Shown: positions 9,709 through 18,958, counted from the first letter of the stretch. The stretch: DNA of 64,000 nucleotides from Dactylosporangium sp. AC04546 (GCF_022095675.1 NZ_JAHYSG010000050.1:1-64000), one strand, 5' to 3'. A program made the numbers and translations. The notes: generated from the letters alone by a model not told the origin.

Positions 9709-10158
9709 ATGACTCAGGTTCTAGCCGTGGTTGGCGCAATTGGCGTCATTGCATCGATGGTGTTCGCTGGATGGCAGTCGCGGGAGGTGGCTAAACAGAC
9801 GAAGATTCAGAATGCCTTGGCTGGCAGTTCGAGTCTGACGGAGACGCTGAATGCACTACACAACATCCTGGGGATGATGGTCGACCGACCCGACCTTCGT
9901 CCATTCTTCTATGACGGCATTGCATGTCCGACCGACGGTCCGCTTCGTAACAGCGTTCTGACTATTGCTGAAATGCTAGCAGACGTTGCGGAAACAGGAA
10001 TTCTCGTCCACTATCAGGTCCGGACGACAGCCTCAATTGAAGACTGGAATGATTATGTCGACTTTCTTCTTCGAAGTAGTCCAACGGTTACCTCGGTAAT
10101 TCACTCGCATCCGCTGTGGTATCCCCGCCTGAAAGAGCGCCTTCCCAGTGCTTTATAG
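9709..10158 (+). CDS. Small membrane-anchored protein resembling its DUF4760-like neighbour
   Basis: 149 residues. The start is the ATG at 9709, seven bases after a strong GGGAGG; an upstream ATG at 9682 lacks one. An N-terminal helix (VLAVVGAIGVIASMVFAGW) precedes SREVAKQTKIQNAL and a soluble domain ending in HPLWYPRLKERL. Size, topology and order of elements match the gene at 8831, suggesting a divergent paralogue or functional partner. Function is unknown. It ends 150 bp before the remnant IS110 transposase. Confidence 0.6.
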   Translation: MTQVLAVVGAIGVIASMVFAGWQSREVAKQTKIQNALAGSSSLTETLNALHNILGMMVDRPDLRPFFYDGIACPTDGPLRNSVLTIAEMLADVAETGILVHYQVRTTASIEDWNDYVDFLLRSSPTVTSVIHSHPLWYPRLKERLPSAL

Positions 10159-10311
10159 ACTTCATCGAGACGCCAACGATTGCTGGTGAGGGCATGAGCG
10201 CGATGACGGCGGCCGACACCACTGGCCGGCGGTCCACGGCTGGCAGTCTGGTCGCGCCGACCACTCGCGCGCACTGACGATCTTGGCTTCCGGATCTGGC
10301 ACCCCTCTGTG

Positions 10312-11474
10312 TCAAGCGCCGGTGAGGATCGGCGTTCTAGGATTGTTGGTGACGGGTCCGGGAAGTGGCTTCTCCGAAGTGTCGGCTGTCGGGATTGGGC
10401 CGGCCGCGCTGGATTGCAGAGTCGCTCCCGTTTGCCCTCCCGGGCCCGTCCCGGACTGTCGGGCGTCCCAGATCATCTGCTGGTAGACCACATTGGACAG
10501 TCGGCGTTTCAGACTGCGTAGGGCTTCCAGCGGGCTCTTGCCGGCGGCGAGCTTGCGCCGGTAGTAGGCACGCCCTTCGGTATCGCGGCGTAGTTGGACG
10601 ATGGCCATGATGTGTAGGACCCGGTAGATGCGCCGGTTCCCGGCGCGGGACAGGCGGTGGCGGTGCTGATCGCCGGAGGACGCGTCGAGGGGTGCGGTGC
10701 CGTTCCAGGACGCGAAGTGGTCGCGGCTGGCGAAGCGGTTGATGTCACCGACGTCGCCCAGCAGCCGGGCAGCGCCGGACGGGCCGATGCCGTTGAGCTG
10801 TTGCAGGGTGCTGCCGGTGGCGTCGACGAGCTCGGTCAGCTGCTGGTTGGCGGCTTTGATCTTCTTGTCGATGACGGCGACCTCGGTGATCAGCTCGGAC
10901 GCCAACTGCCGGCGGGTGCGCCCGACAATGTCGCGCGGCCGGACCGTGTTGAGCAAAGCGCGGGCCTGCGGCGCGGACAGAAACTGTTTCGCTCCACCCG
11001 GGACGAGTTCCAGCAGCAGCTGGTGCAGCCGGTTGAGTACCTCGGTCCGGGCCCGGCCGAGGCTGTCACGGCGGTCGACGAGCAGCTTCAACGCCACCGT
11101 GGTGTCATCGACAGTGACCTGCCGCAGTCCGGTGGTGCGCAAGGCGGCGACCGCGACGCAGTGCGCGTCGGCCGGGTCGGCTTGCGGGCCTGGTTGGTGT
11201 TGAACAGCCGGGCCCGGGCCGAGAGCTTCGCCGGCACGTCAAGGACGGTCTCGCCGTCCGCGACGAGCCGCTGGGCGAGGTGCCGGCCGATGCCGTTGCA
11301 GCCCTCGACCGCCCACACCCGATCCTTGTGCCGCCGGCCGACCTTCAGCATCGCGGCGTAGCCGTCACGGTCGGTGTCGAACCGGCCCTGCGCCAAGACC
11401 TACTCACGTTCGTTGATGATCTCGATGGTCGCGGACCGCTTGTGCGGGTCCATACCGATGATGACGCGTCCCAT
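10312..11474 (-). pseudogene. IS110-family transposase, inactivated
   Basis: Reading from the ATG at 11474 (GAGAGGA precedes it) the protein begins MGRVIIGMDPHKRSATIEI, the IS110 DEDD-type start with its first catalytic Asp. A TAG at 11400-11402 interrupts frame one where a Gln codon is expected (NERE-stop-VLAQGRF). A one-base loss near 11180 then shifts the frame inside NQARK...TDPAD-like sequence. The C-terminal Transposase_20 region (GIGPSGAARLLGDVGD, SRAGNRRIYRVLHIMA) continues to 10312. Total length equals ~387 codons if repaired, normal for IS110. Clear terminal inverted repeats are absent, as usual for the family. Confidence 0.85.
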
Positions 11475-11698
11475 GCCGTCCTCTCGCTCGGTCGATCGAG
11501 GTGCGATCGGCGAGGAGGGCAGCGCTACGTCGAGCTGGGCAGACCCTCTGGAGCCTCTCCACGCCGCGGTGACCGGCAAGACGCACGCCAGATGAGAGCC
11601 ACACCGAACCACTGTGGGCAGCCGCGATAGGAGCGACCCCACCGGTCACCTCGACCAAGCCTGGCCGGGCTGCGGTCGTACCGCCAGTCAACACGTAG

Positions 11699-11765
11699 CC
11701 GCGATCCGCTCGTCACGGAGCGTCGCACCAAGTCGATGGAGCCGGCGTCCGGACATAGCCGATGA
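11699..11765. repeat. ~65-bp direct repeat, copy 1
   Basis: An imperfect direct repeat (about 88% by eye) of the segment at 13884-13947. It begins CCGCGATCCGCTCGTC, contains a small CGCTC/GAGCG hairpin and ends CCGATGA. This copy is just upstream of the membrane protein gene at 11834. The interval from 11475 to 11833 otherwise holds no gene. Confidence 0.7.
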
Positions 11766-11833
11766 GCGACTGCCTGATCGCCCAATGCGGCCGGTGGTGC
11801 CGGTCCGTTGCGAAGGTATGAGTCAATGGAACG

Positions 11834-12352
11834 GTGGACGCCAACACGGTCACCGCAATCTGCGCAACCGGAATCGCAGTAGCTTCGCTGGCGGTCTCGA
11901 TTTCGCAGACCAGAGCCGTCCAAGAACACAATCGCCGCTCGGTGCGACCGTTCCTGCAGTTCGAATACCAGATCGTGGCCAGCGGAGAAGCCGGCATGCG
12001 ACTCCGCAATGTCGGGCTTGGCCCAGCCATCGTTAGGTCAACAACTGTTACCCTAGACGGCAAACACATTGGTTCATGGGACGAAATGACGGTCAATGAG
12101 CTGCGCCGACCGCTCCGGCGACGGCCGCGGGCCCGCACGATCCATGCAGGCTTGGCTCTCCCGGCGGGATACAACGAGCTGTTCATACACTTGGACAACT
12201 ACGAGCGAAGCCGCGACGAGTGGTTCTGGGAGCTGCTGCGACGCCGCCTTGTGGTTAAGGTCTGCTACGAATCCCTATATGGAGGCGAGCAGTTCAGCAC
12301 GCGGTCCGACAACCCATACGACGACCAGTTTCTACGCGAACGGGCAAGCTGA
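11834..12352 (+). CDS. Membrane-anchored protein of unknown function
   Basis: 172 residues from the GTG at 11834. The N-terminal helix (VTAICATGIAVASLAVSIS) is followed by QTRAVQEHNRRSVRPFLQFEY and a beta-rich domain (GMRLRNVGLGPAIVRSTTVTLDG). The same layout (short periplasmic start, one helix, SxxQTRxVQEHNR linker) is found in many uncharacterised bacterial proteins. No ribosome-binding site is obvious, so the start is uncertain. Together with 8831 and 9709 it makes a cluster of three single-helix proteins around the IS110 remnant. Confidence 0.6.
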   Translation: MDANTVTAICATGIAVASLAVSISQTRAVQEHNRRSVRPFLQFEYQIVASGEAGMRLRNVGLGPAIVRSTTVTLDGKHIGSWDEMTVNELRRPLRRRPRARTIHAGLALPAGYNELFIHLDNYERSRDEWFWELLRRRLVVKVCYESLYGGEQFSTRSDNPYDDQFLRERAS

Positions 12353-12519
12353 CTGCCGTAGTGGCAGCGTCCGCTCATGCCGCTGTCCGGGCGCGTTGAA
12401 CGTGGGGGTGTGCATCACGGACCGTGGCTGGTCCTGGTGGCGGCTCCGGCGCCGGATCTAGCCGATGAGCGGTTCCGCTGCGGACGTAACCTTGCCCGAC
12501 GAGACGCCCGATGATCACA

Positions 12520-13075
12520 ATGAGCCGCGTGAACACCGATGATGCGTGGCGGTTAGTTGACCAAGCGCGAGCCGACCTGCCAAAAGCTGGTCGACGCGGA
12601 CGACGTCGCTGCTCGCATGACAGCCCTGCTGACTCGCCGCGAACCCGCCGACATCCTCGCGTTTGCCCAACCACTGCGGGACCTTTTTACGCAGTCGTAC
12701 CGCGCCGATCTGTGGGCAGCGGCATACGTAATCAACGGCGGCGCCTCCGACGACGGCTTTGACTACTTTCGCGGCTGACTCATCGCCCAAGGACGAACCA
12801 TGTACGAGCAGGCAATTGCCTCGCCGGACAGTCTCGCCGATCATCCCGTTGTCATCCAGGCCGCTGCCGACGGTGTGGACCTCTGGGGCGAAGCCATGAT
12901 CAGCGTCGCGTGGTGTGCCTACGAAACCGTCACCGGCGAAGCATTACCCGGCGACGCATTCACCGGCAGTCATCCGGATCTTGATCCCGAATGGGACTTC
13001 GATTTCGACGACGACGCCGAGATCCGCCGTCGCCTACCGCGACTCGCTGCCCTCTACCTCAACCACGACGCCTGA
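12520..13075 (+). pseudogene. DUF4240-family gene broken by a frameshift and a stop
   Basis: Three pieces together reproduce a DUF4240 protein. First comes MSRVNTDDAWRLVDQARADLPK from 12520. After a shift near 12590 comes LVDADDVAARMTALL and AAAYVINGGASDDGFDYFRG. After a TGA at 12776-12778 come LIAQGRTMYEQAIASPDS and WCAYETVTGE, to 13075. The TGA sits where family members carry the Trp of RGWLIAQG, so it is a one-base nonsense change. The family has no established function. Repaired length would be ~185 residues, normal for DUF4240. Sequencing error would have to occur twice to explain it. Confidence 0.75.
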
Positions 13076-13325
13076 CGACGGAGCCGGGCCGCCGATTCAA
13101 CGACCTCGGGCTGTTGCGCTGTCCGTGATGCGCACGCTTCCGCCGCGAATGGCGCGCGATGGCCGACTCAAGACCGTCGCGCTTCGTGCCCCCGCAAGTC
13201 CGCCAGCCCGGCTCGCGTTGCCACTTCGCGCTCAAGAAGCCGAGGGGCGTGCGTCCGCTGATCCCTTTTTCCGCGGGTGATGGCGCCGACGTCTCGTGCT
13301 CCCCGCAGGCCGATAGCATCGCCGC

Positions 13326-13802
13326 GTGGACGATCACAGCCTTGTGGCCGCGGTCCTGGATCTGGTCACACGGCCCTTCCCCGCTGACGGACCCGGCCGC
13401 GGGTCCTGGCTCATCGGCGAGGCCGAGTCCTCGCCGGGCGGCCACTTCTTGCCGATCGCGTCGAGCCCGAGCCTCTACGAGACGCCAGTCGACTACGACG
13501 GCACGATCGTCGACATTTACGAGCGGGTGTACACCGACTTCGGGGTCCGGCACCGGCAGGCCGCCAACGCGCTGGCGGCGATGTGGGGCCCGCCGCCTCC
13601 CCACTCGTTCGCGGCGGAACTCGAACGGTTCTGGGCCGATCACGAGAGCCTCTCGCCGTTCGAGTACGACCTTGCCCTCTTCGCCGGGGAGGAGCCGTTC
13701 CCGGCCTGGTGGCGCGACGACCGGCTGGTGGCGCTACTCCTCGGGCAGATGGACAAGCAGTTCCCGATCGTGCTGACGCTGGCCATCATCGCCCGGCCGT
13801 GA
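13326..13802 (+). CDS. Hypothetical protein
   Basis: 158 residues, acidic, with no transmembrane helix or motif I recognise; visible features are PVDYDGTIVDIYERVYTDFG and FEYDLALFAGEEPFPAWWRDDRLV. The GTG at 13326 has no ribosome-binding site, but a TAGCAT -10-like hexamer lies about seven bases before it, consistent with a leaderless transcript. Codon use is typically actinobacterial. It sits between the broken DUF4240 gene and a lipoprotein gene, in the same direction. Confidence 0.5.
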   Translation: MDDHSLVAAVLDLVTRPFPADGPGRGSWLIGEAESSPGGHFLPIASSPSLYETPVDYDGTIVDIYERVYTDFGVRHRQAANALAAMWGPPPPHSFAAELERFWADHESLSPFEYDLALFAGEEPFPAWWRDDRLVALLLGQMDKQFPIVLTLAIIARP

Positions 13803-13883
13803 TGCTGGCGGGAGCGGCTGGCCACCATTGATGAGTCTCCGCCCGAGAGCACAGCGGCACACCTTCGACACCATCCGCACATG

Positions 13884-13947
13884 CCGCGATCCGCTCGTCG
13901 CGGAGCGTTACGCCAAGTCGACGGAGCCGTCTGGACATGGCCGATGA
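13884..13947. repeat. ~65-bp direct repeat, copy 2
   Basis: The counterpart of 11699-11765, with about seven differences and a 2-bp gap. It lies 120 bp upstream of the lipoprotein gene. The two copies bracket 2.2 kb holding the membrane protein, the broken DUF4240 gene and the 158-residue protein. Confidence 0.7.
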
Positions 13948-14067
13948 CAGCGAGTTGGGATGACTGTCAAGCGGTGTCGGGTACGGCCTCGCGCGATCTC
14001 GTGGGGATTCGGTGAAACTTTGCGGCATGAATGCCGGCCGGGCCAGCGCGGGCTGGATCATGGCGGC

Positions 14068-15066
14068 ATGCAGGTGGTGGCGGAGCGCTCGGGGCGGCGG
14101 CGCTGGTGGGAAGCAAGGCCGCGATCCAGGGCGGGGACCGTTGCGCTGCTGACGTCGATAGTGCTGGTGGGTTGCGGAATCAGTGGTCCCGGCGACCGGG
14201 TGGTCGGTGTGCGGTCGCCGGCCCGGATCGGTTCGCTGGTGTGGCGTGTGGACGGCACGATGTTCTATCTGCGATCGGAGGGTTATGACGAGCCGACGAC
14301 GCTGCGGCGCCGCGCGCCGGACGGGCGTGAGGCCGATGTCGACATGCGGCCCGCTTCCGGCTGCACCGCCGAGCGGTACGGCTTGCATCCGACAGCGTCG
14401 GGGGTCGGGTTCCTGCAGTACTGCCTGGCCGACGACGGCACGGTGGACACGACACTGTTCGTGCTCGACGCCTCGTCGGACGTCGTTACAGAGTTGATAA
14501 CAGTCGATCTTCCGCCGGGTGACGTCGACGGCATTGCCTGGCTCGATGACGGTGTCGCGGTGCTGGGTCGCGGGTACCAGTGTCGCCTGCTCGGCGCGCT
14601 CGACCCTGGCACGCGGAAGGTCGGACCGGAGATTGTGCGGATCGACGGCAAGGACGTCGGGATAGCCGGGCCGTTCGACCTGCCGAACCACAATTCGTGT
14701 CTGCCGTCGCCGACGGTGAGCGCGCCGGTTCGCGGTTCCGGCCCGGCGCTGTTCTACGTGGTGATGCAGACTGCTTGGGACGTGCTGAGGGTGGCGGTGG
14801 TGGCCACGGACCACACCGTGTCGGCGATCACCCCGGAGTTCCACGAGGTCTTCGGGTACGACGCGTCGGTCGACGCGGTCGTGATCGCGGGCAGCCAGGG
14901 AGGCAGTCGCGGACTCTGGTACGTCGACCGGCGCAACGGCAAGACCTGCCAGCTTGCTGGTGGCGACTGGTTCAACGCCTCGCTGTCGCCGAGTGGTGAC
15001 CGCGTCGCGGCGGTCTATCAGGGCGACGGCGGATCGTCGATCCGGACGCTTCCGCTGCGGTGCTGA
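14068..15066 (+). CDS. Putative lipoprotein with beta-propeller-like repeats
   Basis: 332 residues from the ATG at 14068. A twin-Arg-containing basic N terminus (RSGRRRWWEARPRSRAG) leads into a hydrophobic stretch and lipobox LVGC at about residues 33-36, so the mature protein should be lipid-anchored outside the cell. The body has repeated strands such as LVWRVDGTMFYLRSEG, TTLFVLDASSDV, IAWLDDGVAVLGRG and LWYVDRRNGKTCQL. These resemble WD40/TolB-like propeller blades. No catalytic motif is evident and no ligand can be named. It is apparently monocistronic. Confidence 0.6.
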   Translation: MQVVAERSGRRRWWEARPRSRAGTVALLTSIVLVGCGISGPGDRVVGVRSPARIGSLVWRVDGTMFYLRSEGYDEPTTLRRRAPDGREADVDMRPASGCTAERYGLHPTASGVGFLQYCLADDGTVDTTLFVLDASSDVVTELITVDLPPGDVDGIAWLDDGVAVLGRGYQCRLLGALDPGTRKVGPEIVRIDGKDVGIAGPFDLPNHNSCLPSPTVSAPVRGSGPALFYVVMQTAWDVLRVAVVATDHTVSAITPEFHEVFGYDASVDAVVIAGSQGGSRGLWYVDRRNGKTCQLAGGDWFNASLSPSGDRVAAVYQGDGGSSIRTLPLRC

Positions 15067-15739
15067 AACGGCCCGGCGGCAGCTTCGACTCGTTCTCGAA
15101 TGATCCCTTGGGCGGCGAGCCGAGCCTCGATAACGTCCGCAATTGCCGCAGACAACGCTCGTTGTCCCGGCGCTGAGCCCATTGGTCACTACGCCCAATG
15201 GCTCAAGGCGGCGGCCAATCGACGCGGACGGGGAAGGACATAACGGTCCTGGTGAGGGCGGTTCGCGTGTCACGATCGGATAGCCGTAGATGGGAGACAT
15301 CGAGAGCCTGCCAGCGTCAGCGTTGCCGTGACGTCAGCCCGCAGACATCATCGATGGTGCTGTGGTGATGGTGGTGATGCCAGTACCGTCGGCGTGCGGC
15401 TCGCTGCCGCCCGATCCTGACGTCACCATCTTGGCGGCGAACAGGGTAAACGTGGTATGGCAGACGCACGGGGTGCCGTCTGGAAGGCCGTCGAGCGGTG
15501 GCTGAACAGCGGCTGCATGCGCGTCGCGCTGCGGCGGCGTCCTCGGGTATGCCGCCACACGGCGCCGCGCTCGTTCACCGTTAGCGCGCCGAGTCGACGT
15601 ATGCCGCCGTCGTCGGCCGTCAGCACCCATCGCCGCCAACCCGGGCACCTGTCATGCCGCTCACGCGTCGGGCGGACCGCCGGCGAACGGTGTCGTCACC
15701 CAGGTTGGCGGCGATGTGGTGGCGCCGCACGCGGTGCGT
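15067..15739. other. Interval without a supportable gene
   Basis: Open frames exist on both strands (for example 15334-15648, minus) but have arginine/proline-rich, shadow-like translations and no ribosome-binding sites or known motifs. No hairpin or repeat stands out. Confidence 0.4.
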
Positions 15740-16489
15740 TCAGTCGGAGTCGGCGACGGGCACGGCCGGGCCGACCCGGCGTGGCACGCGCAGATCACCG
15801 CGGTCGAGGGCGCCCAGCAGGCGGCGTTCGGCGCGGCGGCGCCGCATGCGCACGACGGAACCGCTGACGCCGTGCTCGGCCGCGACCTGTTCCACCAGGA
15901 CGCTGCCGAGGCGGGTGGCGCCGATGAGCTCGGCTTGGGCTTCGCTGATGATGTGGGCGGCGACGGCCCGGCCGAGGATCAGGTCCGGGTGCCCGTACGG
16001 CAGGTGGGGGGTGCTTGAGCCGGTTGGTAGTTCCGTGGGCAGTTCGAGGTGGTCGTCGATGTGGCGGGCCTTGTGTCCGGCCCGCCAGGCGGCCCAGGTC
16101 AGCCGCAGCCAGGGGCGTGGTGCGGTGAGGTCGTCGCTGCGCAGCGCGTGCAGGAACCCGGCGAGTACCTCCGAGTCGATGTCGTCGGCGAGTGCCCGGC
16201 GGCCGATGCTGAGCCGCGCGGCGAGTTTCACGAGTCCGGGCAGTGCGACACCGACGGCAGCCACCACCCAGGCCGGATCGCCGGAGCGGGCCAGCTGCAT
16301 GAGCTTCCGCCACACGGCATCGCGGGTGTCCGCAGTCACTCCGGGCACGAGGAGCAGCTCGCGGAGTTGGTTGACGGGCAGCTGCCGGTCGGGCAGACCG
16401 TCGACGTCTGCGGTGTCGAAGGTGAGCGGTGCGGGTTCGCAGACCAGCCATTGGAACGCCGCGTCGGCGGCCGTCAGTGCGGTACGCAT
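15740..16489 (-). CDS. Putative HTH/sigma-like regulator of the element
   Basis: 249 residues from the ATG at 16489, preceded by AGGAG with a six-base spacer (an adjacent in-frame ATG at 16492 is too close). The mid and C-terminal parts read like sigma-factor or phage-regulator helices: WLRLTWAAWRAGHKARHI, then LILGRAVAAHIISEAQAELIGATRL, then LVEQVAAEHGVSGSVVRMRRRRAERRL, the last being a plausible helix-turn-helix. I do not recognise a defined family. It is divergent from the gene at 16908, and the 10-bp repeat array lies in the shared upstream region, so this protein could be the array's reader (inference). Confidence 0.55.
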   Translation of the reverse strand: MRTALTAADAAFQWLVCEPAPLTFDTADVDGLPDRQLPVNQLRELLLVPGVTADTRDAVWRKLMQLARSGDPAWVVAAVGVALPGLVKLAARLSIGRRALADDIDSEVLAGFLHALRSDDLTAPRPWLRLTWAAWRAGHKARHIDDHLELPTELPTGSSTPHLPYGHPDLILGRAVAAHIISEAQAELIGATRLGSVLVEQVAAEHGVSGSVVRMRRRRAERRLLGALDRGDLRVPRRVGPAVPVADSD

Positions 16490-16661
16490 CATTGACTCCT
16501 GGCGTTGACGCACCTCACCCGGCGTGCGGTGCGGAGGACCTCATTGCGCCAGGACGGTCTGTCAGGCACCGACGATTCTTGGTAGCACCGGATTCCGCTG
16601 CTGTCGGTCTGGTGCTGTCGTCTCGTGCGGTCCGTCCGGTGGTTCGGTCAGGTGGTGTCGG

Positions 16662-16711
16662 GTCAGCGTCTGTCGGAGTCTGTCAGCGTCGGTCAGTTGT
16701 GGTCAGCTCGC
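16662..16711. repeat. Five tandem decamers (GTCAG/GTCGG) between divergent genes
   Basis: Units start at 16662, 16672, 16682, 16692 and 16702, each beginning GTCAG (GTCGG at 16672). Further GTCAG or CTGAC copies are scattered at about 16561, 16716, 16742, 16813 and 16852. It is the reverse-complement counterpart of the CTGAC array at 8321-8416. Such helically phased repeats usually bind an oligomeric protein. Confidence 0.65.
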
Positions 16712-16907
16712 CGCAGCTGACACGAGGGGCCGCGGTGCCCTGTCAGGTCCGGATGGTGTCTGGTCGGCGGCTCGGCGGCGGGTTCGGCGACCGGATGGAG
16801 TTCGGGCAGGACCTGACAGGCCGGTCGAGGGTTGCGGAGGGTTCGGATCGGCTGACACGGGGCGTCTGAGTCGGCGTCAGTACGCCCTGCCGGTCGTGGA
16901 GGCCACC

Positions 16908-17951
16908 ATGCCGATGACCGAACCCCATCACCCGCCGAGCACCCGCCATCCCAGGAGACCGGCTCCGCCGGCTACCGCGACGTCTGATCTGACGTCTGAT
17001 CTGACTTCTGATCTGACCTCGAAACTGACACCAGATCCGCCGCCGGCCTCCGACACGGCCGCACCCGGGAGCGCCGCCAGCGGCGCTGCCACGCCCCATA
17101 CCACTCAGTTGAGCCCTTCGATCAGCACGTCGGCGACTCGGCCAGCGGCACCTGAGGCGATCGGTGACATCGTCGCCGGGCAGCCGCCGGTGCCGATCAG
17201 CGTCTGGTACCTGCCGGCCGCCCCGGCTGGGGACACGATGTCGCTCGCCGTCGCCGAGCGGCTGGTCATGAACTACACGCACGGCCGGCGGCTGGTCGTG
17301 GACCTCACCAGCGGCAACCAACTCGCACAGGCCGTGATTGCCGCCCGACGCGGGTATCGCCGCTGCCGGCCGGCGGAGCTCGCCGACGCTGCACGGCCCG
17401 CGTCGCTCGTCGTCGCCGGTTGGCCGGCCGAGGACCTCACTGCCCAGCTGCTGCTTGCGGGCAGCGCTGCCCGGCTGATGGCCGGTGGCTGCGTCGTCGT
17501 GGTGCTCGACGGCGCCGACCTGCTCATCAACCAGGTGTTGATCGCCGCAGCGTATGCGGCGGGGCTCACCTACCTGCAGCACATCGTCGTCGCTCATGCC
17601 GGCACACGCGTGCGGGACACGGCCGACAGCGTCGGCGGCATGGCCGGCACCAGCGGTTCGGAGCAGCCTGACGGGCTCGGCGGCCTCGCGTTTCGGGACG
17701 GCTTCTCCGGGGTGTCCGGGCAGCTTCGTGACGGCGGTAGCCACCTGCGAGTGCACACGGACGTGCTGGTATTCAGCCGCCCCGCCGACCAGCACCAACA
17801 CCCGGCGCCGTTCGGTACGCCGCCTGGAAGTCTAGGTGGAATGCCGCCTGCAATACCGTCTGGATCATCGTTAGGAACAGCGACAGAGCAGTCGGCAGGA
17901 GCGGCGGTGGAAGGGTCGGCCGAGGCCTCGCCGGGCGGTGACGGTGGCTGA
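16908..17951 (+). CDS. Unknown protein coupled to a DNA methyltransferase
   Basis: 347 residues from the ATG at 16908, five bases after GTGGAGG. Residues ~25-40 are a tandem SDLT repeat that is also a tandem DNA repeat; the next ~50 residues are Pro/Ser/Thr/Ala-rich and probably disordered. A Rossmann-like core follows: ISVWYLPAAPAGDTMSLAVAERLVM, GRRLVVDLTSG, SLVVAGWP and AGGCVVVVLDGADLLINQVLIAAAYAAGLTYLQHIVV. This resembles a methyltransferase fold without catalytic residues. Its end overlaps the methyltransferase start by 14 bp, so they are co-translated and may form a complex; a specificity or regulatory subunit is an inference only. Confidence 0.6.
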   Translation: MPMTEPHHPPSTRHPRRPAPPATATSDLTSDLTSDLTSKLTPDPPPASDTAAPGSAASGAATPHTTQLSPSISTSATRPAAPEAIGDIVAGQPPVPISVWYLPAAPAGDTMSLAVAERLVMNYTHGRRLVVDLTSGNQLAQAVIAARRGYRRCRPAELADAARPASLVVAGWPAEDLTAQLLLAGSAARLMAGGCVVVVLDGADLLINQVLIAAAYAAGLTYLQHIVVAHAGTRVRDTADSVGGMAGTSGSEQPDGLGGLAFRDGFSGVSGQLRDGGSHLRVHTDVLVFSRPADQHQHPAPFGTPPGSLGGMPPAIPSGSSLGTATEQSAGAAVEGSAEASPGGDGG

Positions 17952-18876
17952 TTTGTCGCCGGAACAGTTGCCGGAGCCGCTGCCGCAACATGTGGCGGAC
18001 CAATTGCCGGACCAGCTGCCGGTCAGTTCGGTGTGGCTGACGTGCCAGCGGCCGGCTCGGTACCAACGTCGAGGCCGGTACGTCGAGCAAACCACGCACC
18101 ATCCGGCGAAGATGCTGCCGGACCTTGCTGCCCACGCGGTGCGGGTGTACACGGCCCCCGGCGACCTGGTGCTCGACCCGATGTGCGGGGCGGGCACCAC
18201 CCTCGTCGAGGCGGTCCGGGCCGGCCGTGACGCGCTCGGCGTCGAGATCGAACCGGCGTTCACCGCGACCGCCCAGGCCAACCTCGAACTCGCCGCCGGG
18301 CACGGCGCCACCGGCCGTGGGCGAGTGCGCACCGGCGATGCCAGGACGCTGCCGCGGCTGCTGCCGGCCTCGCTGCGCGGTCAGGTGTCGCTGGTGCTGA
18401 CCAGCCCGCCGTACGGGCGGCGCACCCACGGCATCGCCAAGGCGGTGCCAGGCGCCGGCCTCCGTAAGCTGCACCACAACTACGGCAGCGGGGAGCCGCG
18501 CAACCTCGCCTATGCCGGTTGGGGCAGCCTCGTCGAGGGGTGGCGGCAGATCGTGGCAGGCTGCGCCGAGCTGCTGCGGCCGGGCGGGACGTTCGTGTTC
18601 ACCTGCCGCCCGGTGCGGCGAACCCGCGACGACCTGATCGATCTGCCGGGTGCGCTCTGCGCCGCCGCCGCATCGGTCGGGCTCCAGCCGGTCGAGCGGT
18701 GCGTGGCACTGCTCGCCGCGGTTCGCGGCGGGCGGATCATCCACCGCTCGGCCATGTTCGCGTTGCTCGCCGCCCGCCGGGCCCGCCTGGACGGCATCCC
18801 GGCGGCGCTCATCGCCCATGAGGACGTCTACGTGCTGCGCAAACCACCAGCGCCAGCACCCGCAGCCGGTAGCTGA
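17938..18876 (+). CDS. DNA methyltransferase (TSPPYG type)
   Basis: 312 residues. SAM-binding motif I (VLDPMCGAGTTLVEAV) is at about 78-93, and the catalytic TSPPYG is at 155-160, as in N4-cytosine/N6-adenine amino-methyltransferases of the type usually called site-specific DNA methylase or TRM11-like. Residues 8-30 hold a curious LPEQLPEPLP/DQLPDQLP repeat. The start is a GTG at 17938 inside the preceding gene (a GTG at 17944 is an alternative). No restriction endonuclease is adjacent, so it may be an orphan enzyme that marks or protects the element. An RNA substrate cannot be ruled out. Confidence 0.75.
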   Translation: MTVADLSPEQLPEPLPQHVADQLPDQLPVSSVWLTCQRPARYQRRGRYVEQTTHHPAKMLPDLAAHAVRVYTAPGDLVLDPMCGAGTTLVEAVRAGRDALGVEIEPAFTATAQANLELAAGHGATGRGRVRTGDARTLPRLLPASLRGQVSLVLTSPPYGRRTHGIAKAVPGAGLRKLHHNYGSGEPRNLAYAGWGSLVEGWRQIVAGCAELLRPGGTFVFTCRPVRRTRDDLIDLPGALCAAAASVGLQPVERCVALLAAVRGGRIIHRSAMFALLAARRARLDGIPAALIAHEDVYVLRKPPAPAPAAGS

Positions 18877-18958
18877 TTTCATTAGCTTCAGGGATTCGTC
18901 GAGGGGGACACGTCGGGGCAACGGGATGCGCCGGGCCCCGGGCGAGGGTCCGCAGGGT

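Noticed and set aside
13786..15300. 504-codon minus-strand frame opposite the lipoprotein gene
   Set aside because: Arg/His/Pro-rich and motif-free, whereas the plus strand shows a lipobox and propeller-like strands.
15334..15648. 104-codon minus-strand frame
   Set aside because: No ribosome-binding site, no motif, arginine-rich N-terminal half; insufficient support.
17938..18876. Restriction-modification system
   Set aside because: A methyltransferase is present, but no adjacent gene shows restriction-endonuclease motifs.
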